Assembly (NCBI GenBank): GCA_026874595.1
Contig: CM049317.1
Coordinates: forward strand, 47,454,401-47,518,400
Reading direction: 5' to 3'
Source: Sipunculus nudus
Lineage: Eukaryota; Annelida; Sipuncula; Golfingiida; Sipunculidae
Length of the DNA stretch: 64,000 bases
The position numbers and the translations under genes were made by a program. A model generated the notes under the pieces. It was not told where the DNA came from. It did no database searches and saw only the letters and a list, made by a program, of their open reading frames with translations. Positions within the stretch are counted from its first letter, which is position 1, and each line of letters opens with the position of its first letter. Of the stretch, positions 37,401 to 49,400 are shown in pieces.

Positions 37401-40400
37401 GGGTAACATCTTACCTCACTGTTCAGGGTAACACCTTACCTCACTGTTCAGGGTAACATCTTACCTCACTGTTCAGGGTAACACCTTACCTCACTGTTCA
37501 GGGTAACACCTTACCTCACTGTTCAGGGTAATACCTTACCTCACTGTTCAGGTTAACACCTTACCTCACTGTTCAGGGTAGCAGCATCCACTGTCTCAAG
37601 TTGACTGAGAACTTTCTTCAAACCCGTTATCTCAGTTTCTAGATGTGTGATTTCTTCTTCTCGTTTTCCCAGTTTTTCTTCCATCATACCATACAGTTTT
37701 TCACTTTCATTTAGCTGACTTTCAAGTAATGCTACCCGCCCTTCCACTTCAACTTTTGATTTCTTTTCTGCCACCAATTTATCTTCAGTATCCCTCTGTT
37801 TTGATGCAAAGATTTCATTTTCGTCCTCCATCATTTTTAGTTTCTTTTGTAGTTCTGATATGTATTCTTGCTTTTTTTTTAAAGCTGTTTCATGTTCTTC
37901 CTCTGCAGTGTCATGCTTGACCTTGAAATTATCATAAGCCTCCTGAAGAGTTCTTAATTCTTTCACTTTTTCGTGAACATTAATTAACAGAGATTCCTCA
38001 GATTTCTTCAAATTATCAAACTCTATTTCCTTTTGAGCAAGTACAGATTTAACATCTTGTAAGTTTTTCTCCACTTCAAAAAGTTTCTCTTCATGAACAG
38101 GTTTTTCAATATGAGTATCTTTAATTTGTGCCAACTGCTCATTAACTGCTGCCATATTTCTCACATGTTCCTCACATGTCTGTTCCAGATTTTCAATTTT
38201 CAACTGCAATTGTGTGTTCATCCCTTTGTATTGAATGACCTTCTCTTTTGCAGTTGTAGCAATCTGAGCACCTTTAATTTGAGCAAAATCAGACATTTCT
38301 TGGAGTTTTCCATTGGTTTCTTTGAGTTTTGCGATAACCGTGTCCTTTTTCTCCAGCTGGTTACATAACTCATTAATTTTGTTAGCATTCTCAATATGTT
38401 TCTTCAAACTGGACTCTTTATCTTGCTGCAAGTTTGTGTTTTTATCCGTCAGCACTTCAGTGTTTTGTTTTAGCTCAGCTATTGTCAGTCCAAGCATTTT
38501 GACGATTTCACATCTCTTGGTATCCACCTGCTTACCAAGTTCTATCTCCCTCAGTAACTGTTCCACCTGCTTTTTCTGGGCTATGCATAAATCCTCACTT
38601 ACTTGTAGTCTGACTTTAAGGCCCACTGATTCTGTCACATATCCCTCTAGCTGGTCCTTATTTCCGAGGCTCGCCTCATCCAGCCTTTTCTGCAGTTCAT
38701 CAATTTTGCCATCAGCTTCACTGAGTTTAGACTGGTACTCTCCCTCCTTTTCCTTCCATGATTCTTCTCTTATTGCTAGTTCCTTTTGTGCGGTATTGAT
38801 TCTGAAAGAAAACAGATACACAAAAACGTTAAAACACTGAGGGATGCTGTTCCCCAAGGCAGGAACGCATACAATGGCCTGCAGGTTATTAATACAACTA
38901 CATTTGAATTAAATACTTTGGGATTTAAAATTCAAATGGTGCTTCATGAATAATATACATCTTATTAGTTTCATTTATAATCTACAGTTTGTTTCTGTAT
39001 GGCGTCTGTAGACCTATCACTGCTGTACAAAGAGACAAAACCATGCATGTTGTTACTATGATACTGCAAGTATAACTTAATTGACATGAGAACTGAATAC
39101 TTCTTTTTACAAAAACATATGCTGAGACAAATGATTTAGACCACCCAAAAATAATTCTATCATGGAAATGCCTCTCATGTCTTCATTTATTTTAGTTTAT
39201 TATGAATGTCAGCTCAGTCCATTGAGTCCATTGAACAAGTTACATTAATGTGGTCTTAGCTTTAGAGCGTGTCCATTTTCTGTAATGATTCTGAGAGAAG
39301 TTAACACTCTTCCAACACTCAGTTCCACCTGTGAGTGCCTATTGAAATTAGGCAATTATTCCATTAGACTTAAATATTATCACATCCTTCAACACTTAAC
39401 TAGATGAGGGAAATATTATTATCACATACTTCAACACTTAACTAGATGAGGGACTAAAAGTGGAGATGAGAAATTTTGTGAAATGAACCAACATTTATAT
39501 TTTAACCAAGAGCACTGCAAACGTACATAATACACCCATCTTGTATATAGTGACCTCTGACCTCATAAAATATGCGTTAACTTTGATGAGAAGGTAATTT
39601 AGGTGAGAAACTCTATAGGTAAATATGTATAATGAGTTTAATGAAATCCATAGGATTTTGGGTAAGTCATCAAGGTGCCTCCAAAGTGCGGTGAAATCTG
39701 ACCTCATTCAATATGCATTGATTTTGCTTGAAATCAAACTTAGGTGAGATATTTTATTGATTAACATTTCTGATGAGTTTTATCAAAATCCTTCATATTC
39801 TTCATAAGTTATCACGGCGGCATGATAAAGTAGCTTAGTGACCTATGACCTTATTAAATATGGGTTGATGTTTCCCATAATTAAACCCTGGGAAGATTAT
39901 CTGTTGGTAAGTAGTTATGGTGAGTTTCATGAAAATCCATCAAAGCCCCGGTTTAAGTTATGGTGGTGACACTAAAAGTTAAAGACGGACGGACAGACGG
40001 ATGGTGGGAATTCCATAATTCTCCCATTAAATGACAGGTACATAAAAACCTTTCTAGCTTCCACTGGGCTTTAAAGTGGAGTGACATGGTGTCTCCCCTC
40101 AATGGCCATTCCCCTTTTAATAAATGTTTTTGTCTAGATTATTCATAACTTTATAAAACCAAGGATTTAAAATGAAAGCCCTGCCAGCTAGTCTTTGCTG
40201 CTCAGCTGAGTGCTAACTGCTATTAAGACATCTTAATGACGCAGTTCGCTGAAGTTTGTCTCAGAGTGACAAAACCAGAAGCTGAGCAGTAAACCACAGG
40301 AGTGACACTGACTAGATTTATTAATGCTCAGAATGTTTGGTTTGTCAGGAATTAAGGGCAACAGGTATATTTAGAGAGGTCTTATGTTGGGAATTCACTG

Positions 40401-43400
40401 GAGTAATTTTGGAACACATGCAGTCACTCTTTATCAATATTTGTAAAGATAAATGATGGACCACTGGTAAGTATAGACTGTATTTCCCTTGTATAAATAT
40501 CAGATTTCCGTAAGTTCACTTTAGACTACAGACTTCAAACATGTATTAATTATTAATTTTGTTTCATAATATCTCATTGATGCCAAAACATTATGTCACC
40601 CATGTAAAGATGTCCATTATTTAAAAAGAAAACTATCAACATTCAACTGATGTATCATTAATGTTGTTATTCTCAAAGTAACGCCAATGTTTACTGCTGC
40701 CCTGCAACGGCTCATTTTATTGCATCTCTAAAATATTTTGCAAGGTATGTTCTGGTTTGGTCCATGTTAATTAAGCCTATGCCTCTTTTCTATGTTGCAG
40801 CTTACTTTTTAAACTGTTCTACCAATTTATAAAATATTTTCCAACTTCAGTGGCCACACTCCTTGGTGTTAATAATGCAAGTGAAAGTTCAGGAATACAT
40901 AATATTATGTAACACCAGAAGTGTGAGTGGAACCCTAGGAGATGGCGCCATCTTGTGGGGAGGGCGAAGAAAGGAGTTTGAGAGTGGGAGAACTGTGAGC
41001 AGGTGGACTGGTGGAACGAGAGAGCAAGTGAGTGATATCTATGCCAATTAACCCTTGGCGGTACTACTCTAACTCATGGAGCTCTGGTACCTGACTTGGT
41101 ATTCATTCTCTCTTTGTTGCAGGTCTTGTATTTGTTCCTCCAGGTCCTTGTTTTTTGACATTATATCCTGTCGTTCTTGCTCCAGATAGTCCAGCTGCTG
41201 AGACAGGTCCATCTTCTCTGCCTCCACATCAGACAAATCTTTTCTCATTTGATCTACTTGTAGGTCTGGAATGGGTGATGATGCTATGCTGAGGGAAGCA
41301 TTCAGATCCTGTAAAAATAATAACAACCTGTAATCCTCTAAACATCAGATAAAACTAGAATGAGGTTGATTTTGCAATGCACAAATAGATATATATATCC
41401 CCTTGCTATGGAGCTATCCCCAAATTTGAGGGATACAAACCAACTTCACGGCATTAACAAATAATTTTTATTCCGGCTGATTTGACCTAGAAAATTCAGG
41501 TCAAGGTCACCAGTTTTATACGTCTTCAAAGAACATGTCTAAAACAATCAGTGTTTCAAATTAGAGGGAAACATATGGGAGGCTTCAAAAGTAATGGGGT
41601 ACACAATACATTTCAGCATTATCTGACACTGATGATGAAGGTAAAGGTCATCAGTTTTCAAACTAGTCTGAGATATTGATATGTATCAGATATTGATAAC
41701 AATTTAGATTTCAAATAACATGAAAAAAACTGAGTCACAGGAAATGATACAGACAACAGACCAAACACTATATCTTCCCCATGGCAGGGGAGACATAACA
41801 ACATTGAGGTTTTGCCTGTTGTCTAAACTCAAAACACTCCGTCTAAATTTTGTCTCTAAACTCAACACAATCAGCCTTAATTCTGTCTCTAAACTCATCA
41901 CAATAAGTCTTAATTCTGTCTCTGAACCAAACACAATCACCCTTAATTCTGTCTCTATACTCAACACAATCAGCCTTAATTCTGTCTCTAAACTCAACAC
42001 AATCAGCCTTAATTCTGTCTCTGAACCCAAAACAATCATCCTTAATTCTGTCTCGAAACTGTACAGAATCAGCCTTAATTCTGTCTCTGAACTCAACACA
42101 ATCAGCCTTAATTCTGTCTCCGAACCCAAAACAATCAGCCTTAATTCTGTCTCTAAACTTTACAGAATCAGCCTTAATTCTGTCTCTAAACTCAACACAA
42201 TCAGCCTTAATTCTGTCTCTGTACCCAACACAATTAGCCTTAATTCTGTCTCTAAACTCAAAACAATCAGCCTTAATTCTGTCTCTAAACTCAAAACACA
42301 CAGCCTTAATTCTGTCTCTAAACTCAACACAATCAGCATTAATTCTGTCTCTAAACTTAACACAATCAGCCTTAATTCTGTCTCTGAACCCAACACAATC
42401 AGCCTTAATTCTGTCTCTAAACTCAACACAATCAGCCTTAATTCTGTCTCTGAACCCAACACAATCAGCCTTAATTCTGTCTCTAAACTCATCACAATCA
42501 GCCTTAATTCTGTCTCTAAACTCAAAACACACAGCCTTAATTCTGTCTCTAAACTCAACACAATCAGCATTAATTCTGTCTCTAAACTCAACACAATCAG
42601 CCTTAATTCTGTCTCTAAACTCAACACAATTAGCCTTAATTCTGTTTCTGAACCCAAAACAATCAGCCTTAATTATGTCTCTAAACTCAACACAATCAGC
42701 CTTAATTCTGTCTCTAAACTCAAAACACACAGCCTTAATTCTGTCTCTAAACTCAACACAATCAGCATTAATTCTGTCTCTAAACTCAACACAATCAGCC
42801 TTAATTCTGTCTCTGAGCCCAAAACAATCAGCCTTAATTCTGTCCCTAAACTCAAAACACACAGCCTTAATTCTGTCTCTAAACTCAACACAATCAGCCT
42901 TAATTCTGTCTCTAAACTCAAAACAATCAGCATTAATTCTGTCTCTAAACTCAACACAATCAGCCTTAATTCTGTCTCTAAACTCAAAACAATCAGCCTT
43001 AATTCTGTCTCTAAACTCAAAACACACAGCCTTAATTCTGTCTCTAAACTTAACACAATCAGCCCCTAGGCTCTCAATTCATCATTTTTATAATAACAAT
43101 CATCAGCTTTAATCTTCACTTAAAATAGTGGGGAAACCATGATAGGTCTAAATCATCTCAACATTTTAGAAATGTAAAATATCATTCTACCTTAATTATA
43201 TCAACAAAAGAATCAGGCAAAATTAATGCTCCTTAATGTTATATTTAAGAGCACAGTCATTCTCCAATATGAATTAAGCCTCTCCTCTTAAGATTATAAG
43301 TAGTTTGTAGAACTAGATGTGGTAGGACAATGGTCCTCAGAGGGCCCCGTGTTTCTGCTAGTGCAAGACTAGTTTACATATGGGTGAAAAATTAAGTTAA

Positions 43401-46400
43401 ATTTGAAAAATATGACAAACAGAAACAGATTTTTATCCATATGCATGAGGGAAAAAATTCTACCAGATCAAATGATATTAAAGAAGATATGTCCTAAATG
43501 TGTGCAACAGAAAATCACCTAATGAAGTCTGTTAGCCATATTTGATTTTAGCAAGTCTGTAATTCAATAGGTCTGGAGCCTTCATAGGCACCAATGATCC
43601 CTGTGAAATTGGGAAAGCTGCAGTAGGTTGTTGTTGAGTTATTGCATGTGAAATAAAATCAGTGATTGGGCTGTGGCGGCCATATTAGAATTCTGACATT
43701 TCTGTAATTCGACAGGTCTGGAGCCCGCATAAGTACCAATCATCCCTGTGCATTTGGGAAAACTGCAGTATGTTGTTGTTGAGTTATCGTGCGCAAAAAA
43801 AAGTGTCACTGATGGAAGGATGGACGGACGAAAGGACGGACTGACACAGTGATCACTTTAGGGCACCACTTGTCAAGCATGGCCCCAATAATCACCACAT
43901 ACCTGTCCAATAACCACTCAATACACAATTACAACTAATACAAACTTTCAAGGTGTAAATGTATGTAATTTTGGCCTGGCTTACCTGGGTTGAGATGCTG
44001 GCCAGGCTGCTGATACTTGTGCTACGACTTGGAGGTCTCCAGCTGCCGAACTGCTTCCTAAACAAATACAATAATATAAAGGGGAGCATTATCGATGGAT
44101 CAATGATTCAACTTACTCGGCCTTCCATACCCAATGCTTGCTGAGGAAAGCAAGAAATTGGCTAGATATTATCTTCATTGCTGCATTCTTTAAAGGGACA
44201 TATGACTGAAATAGATTAAATAAAAGCAAAATTTAATAAACTGAAATTAACATACCTTTTTTTCACAGCATTAAAATTAACAACCTGACAGTAAGCAGTT
44301 TCTAGAGCATGAAGCAGATTATGTACATTGCCAACACAAAATTAATGGGAAAGATTCTATTTACATTTTCTAGTTTCAAGAAATTACTTAAAACCTATTT
44401 TTTAAGCTCCATTTTGAACCTGTACATTGGCTGCAATGATTCATAGTTGCACACAAGTGTGTGTGTGTGTGTGTGTAAATATAAATATATATATATATAT
44501 ATATATATTAATATTTTTAACTTTTTACTTCTATCAGTCTTCTTAATTCTCTCTTTTATTGTTATCTCGTGTCAAGTCAAAAGATCTCTCAGTATTTAAA
44601 TGTTTAATCAGTTTATACTGGATAAGATTTAGTCATTATGTAATTATGCATTTTGACAGTCACCTATATAGGGTTTATTTCATTATTATATAAGAAATGT
44701 ACATTGTAAAGCATTTTTGAACACTCATTGGGTGAAAAGAGTGATATGTGGCCTGTTCAAATGGTTGCCGGGGCGATGAGCTGTCACTCAAAATGAAATC
44801 AACAACATTAGCTCTGTGTATTCCTCGCTTGGCTGGTAAACTGTTTTGTCTTCCAGCACAGGGTCTCATCTGATTGGACCAAAATACAGTGCTCCCCTCT
44901 GGTGTAGAGATTCAGGGTACAATGTCATAACAAACAGTGCTTACAATATAGGTAGTAGGCCTATAGGTAAAACGCTGTGTAAAGAGCAAACTGGCTGGCT
45001 GGATTCAGTTCTGCAGACAACAGATACATGGCTACATGCACTAAGATAGTCGTAATATCATAATCGAATAGGTCCATGATGCTAGACTGCAGAGTGAGCA
45101 ATTAAAATTCGACCATAAACTGTCATCAAGCGGCGCCTTAAGTGCAGCTATGGGCAGAGCCAGGATGCCTGTTGAGTGTTTGTTAATGGCATCTGTTTAG
45201 CTGCTTGTCACATCATTTTTTCTCAGCAGACAACGAACCAGCACCTGGTGTCTAAATGTATCATAAACGGTCAAAACAGGCAGCAGGAAAATCAGTTGCT
45301 TCTTTCGAGGCACAAGATTTCCTCTGCATCGGGAGCATAAATGATGACCTACAGGTAGAGATTATGCAAATCTGACCCAATGAACATAATAGAAGCATGA
45401 GATCAGCCAATCCATCATGATATCATACATACTGACCTGGCAAAAGTAGGCCAAGAGCTGTCAAGGTCATAACCCCTTGCTGAAAGGTCAAACTGTATGT
45501 CGTTGAGGTCATACAGTGAGTTGATGAGTTTGCTTGAAAGGTCATGTTGCAGCCATACTGATCTGGGCATGTACCAGTCACTAAAACAGACGAGAAGAAT
45601 GTTGATATAACATTGATATGTTGACATATAGACATATATAATTATGAGGATGCAAATCCTGTGCAGAAGATAGTTTTGAACATCTATCATACAGTTCTTG
45701 AGATATCATGCAGACAAACACATACAAAATGGACTGAAGACAATATCCCTTGCTTCATGCAGGTTAAATATTCCTATTGTTGACCTGTGATTTTATTTCA
45801 TATTTTATAAAATAAGTCTTAAAAATGTATACATTTTCCTGATCACTTATTCATATTTCATCATTTCATGCTGTCTGCACATTTAGTTATTTGAAACCTA
45901 TTTTAAGGTTCAGTGTCCACTGATCGTCACATGCATGAAAGATTCAGACCTTTAGGGCCCTCTGTTCTTGAATCAGACATTATACCTTCATTAAAGTTGC
46001 TTCTGTAACTGTACCTGGTGACCTTGCCATCACACGCACACTGCTGGATGGTATCTGCCAGGCGCTGGTGAACAAGACAGAACCGCAGGAAGGCTCGACC
46101 CTTGCCTAGGGGCGTCCTCAGCTAAAAAACACATCAGTCTATGCACACACTTTATATTACACAGGGATTTATGTTCATGTGACTTTATTATGTCATTCTA
46201 GTTTAAGAGAAAAACCTTTAAATTTGGTCATCTATATTTTGACAGGTACCTCACTATAGAGAAGTTATTCTATAATAAATTCCAATAACCCATGACCTCT
46301 TTTTTCACTGGCAGACTTTTCCTTGGGTCAGTGTCTGCAAATTTAGAGGTCTAACTGTATTTTAAATTCTGATATAATAAGAAGGATTTGTCCATAGCTC

Positions 46401-49400
46401 TCTCAGGTGCCATTGTCATTTCAATGTTCTTCTGACTATGTGTTAATTCTTTGGCAATCAATGACTTCTTATGTAATTCTGTCCACTCATTCAGCACTTT
46501 AAGGTCAACCGAGAATACACATGCGCACTGGAAGTGACATTTTGTGTAGCCATCTTTGGAAGTGTTAGGAAGCAAATGAGTACTACTGTTTTTAATCAAG
46601 GGCCATCTGAAGTTATTTTTAACCTTTTCTATATTTAGTGATTGCATGTGTTGACTGACGCCCTGGATCACTTCATCAGTGACTTTTAAGAAGGAAGAAC
46701 GGCTCAAATCAAGTGAAAAGGCCAATCAAATTTGGTTTGTAATAGCTGACTCCGCCATGGACAGCTTCAGTACTAATAACCCCACCAGCTCATTTCCTAA
46801 TTGTGACCAGGTTTGGTGCATACTGCAAGTCAGTGCAGCCAGATGCTAGGAATAAAAGTTCCCTAGACACGTCTCAGGCATGTGAGAGAGTGACCCCTAC
46901 TGGAAAGAAATCACACCAAAAACAGCATAAATCAGGAGAGAAACCCAGGGAGAAAAGTAGGTCACACAGTATTTATTCACATCACAGCATGTCTGGGCAA
47001 CACAATATAACATTTATTTCTTGATTAAGTGGATCTATATACTGTGGTTGGCTTTATATCTAGAAGTTTAAAACTTCACTTTTTCTTTATTTTGCCAGAG
47101 TTCCTTTTTCACCAACTTACCATAACCAAAACAAGCAAATTTGTGGAATTTGTCTTCCGCTTCCGCCTCTTGTTGTCCCCTTTTTTCTTCTCAATATGTT
47201 TTAGTTTTATTTTCCCCTGAAGATGTTCTCCACATGTGTTCTCCACATGTCATAGTGGCGGTGTTTTAGTTTTTATTGTCCCTGAAGAAGTCTCCACAAG
47301 TCCTAATTTTTTGGGGTTTGGGGAACAGAAGGGAAATATTTTTGTTTGGAGCTGGTGATACCAATTTTTCAGACAGACACTGAAAAACCAATCCCAACCT
47401 AGTATGCATGAGAGCAATCACTTACCAAAATTTGAAAGAAATTGGATAATATTTAGGAAAGTTATCGCACGGAAACAAAAACCTGATGGACAGACAGACA
47501 GACCCAAATCAATGTGCCCCGTTCCACAGAAGCAGCAGACAATAACCTACACAGAGTATATCCAATATTTTTTAATATGAATTACATTAAATATTATATG
47601 CACAAAATGTATCAAAGTGACTGGGGCCCTAAACAAGGGACCCATGGGTCACTGTGCTCAGCTGAAGTTCAATTTGAAGGTAAAAATCTAAAATAATATC
47701 AAATGGAGATAAGGTCTGAGAGGAAGCAGTAATATAGGCCATGGTTTGTTGATATGAATGGTTTTTATTGATGAGTAAAAGATTGTTTCAAATAATATTT
47801 TGTGATCTGACCTTGTGTTTCCTAATGTTGAAACTGAAGCATGTGAGTAACTTGTGACCATAAGATCTGTACTATTACCATGATCACTGGTAGGCATTTA
47901 ATTAAGCTGTTGATGATGTAGCAGTTTACACATTTGTTCTAAAAGATCCTATTTTTTTTTTATTATATACCAATTTGGTTTTCTTCAATCTTTAATGTAT
48001 ACTGTTGTAATATAACTAACATCCCAAGTCAACAGGTGCAGGGAATTTAAAGGGGGGGGGGGGTGGGCGATGGGAGTTACTTGTGTAAGTTTTTCCTACC
48101 TCTGATAGTGATTTAACAAACTTGACAGCATCACCAAGTCCTTTGTTGGAAGACTGACAGTCCAGAAAATAATGCCAGTAGTCTTTTTTCCCTCCCAGTA
48201 ATCCTGTTTTCACTGTAACATAATAACAATTGTAATGATTTTAAAATAAAGAAGAAAAGTAATGTTGACAATCCTGGGTTCATTCACTGTATAAAGAATA
48301 AAATCATATAAATTTTTCTTTAAGATAATTCAACGCCCTTTCACAAAAGAAATTCTCTATATAATATATATCTACACCAACATCACTGTGTAATGATAAA
48401 GGCAGATCAATCTACACCAACATTACTTTGTTACGATGAAGTCTGATCATTTTAAACCAGTCCTATTTGTCATATACAGTAAAACCTCGTCTAAAGACCA
48501 CTTTGTTTAGCGACCACCTCCAAATAATGACCAGTTTTTCATGGTCCCAATTCTTTTTTGCTCTTTATATCAAACCTCCCTGAGACTAATAACCCCCTCC
48601 TTTACCTTTTTTTAACCCCTCCTGACTAACTGGGAAGAAACTAAGCTAGGGCCCACCTTTATAAAGCAGATAAACATGGGGGTAATAAACTGAGCAAAAC
48701 CCTGGGCAAACCTGAACCAGGATTTACCAACTGGTATGATTAAAATAGATTTTACCCGGGATTGCAAGCCCTGATACCATGTAAATCTTGTTTTCATTAC
48801 CTTTAAGCCCAGCTTGTAGAAGATGCTCAAACTTGACAAAAAACCTCTGTAAGTGTTTGCTGTCATCAGTGATGGGGATCTCAGCATCAAAGTACTCTCT
48901 CTTCAGCTCAATCACACACTCTGTAAGGATGAGAGAATCATGATGTCTTCAGAACACATGTCACTTCAGGGCTTGACATTAATGATTAACAGCTTGCCCA
49001 GGGCAAGTGTAAGTTCCAGAAAATAGTAGGAGAGCAACTGAAAGTCACTTTCATACTTGCCTGACTTGACAAGTGGGTCCAACATTAACCTTTACATAAA
49101 GGCCTGAAAAAGATGTTTGTGTTCTTAAATACAATCAGTGATTTTTTTAAGGCAAGTAGAAATTCATGTAGGGCAAGTAAAAGCTAGATGTTACTTGCTT
49201 GACTGGGCAAGTACTTTCAAAAGTTAATGTCAAGCAAAACACTCTAATAATAGCAGTTTGAACCAGTTGGCCAGAGTCTGGTCTTGTTTATCTTTTTTTT
49301 AATTTTTAGGTGGAGGTTATAGTCTCCATTTTATATGCTCTCTGATCTTCTTCTTAATCTAAGTCTGTACATCTGCAGGGTTCCATTTTGGTTTGGGACT

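Larger units (their letters stand above)
46122..48099. other. FYCO1 intron 3
   Basis: It holds an unassigned frame (46,351-46,722), a repeat with a GACAGACAGACAGACC end at 47,290-47,507, and the second copy of the 9.6-kb repeat at 47,640-47,945. A poly-G run sits at 48,052-48,063. Confidence 0.6.

Noticed and set aside
32790-37585. CRISPR-like regular repeats of 25-32 bp
   Set aside because: No unique spacers between units, and the DNA is an animal intron.
41720-43112. 449-codon plus and 394-codon minus repeat-peptide frames
   Set aside because: A 33-bp unit lacking stops opens frames on both strands; no acceptor or donor joins it to FYCO1 in phase convincingly.
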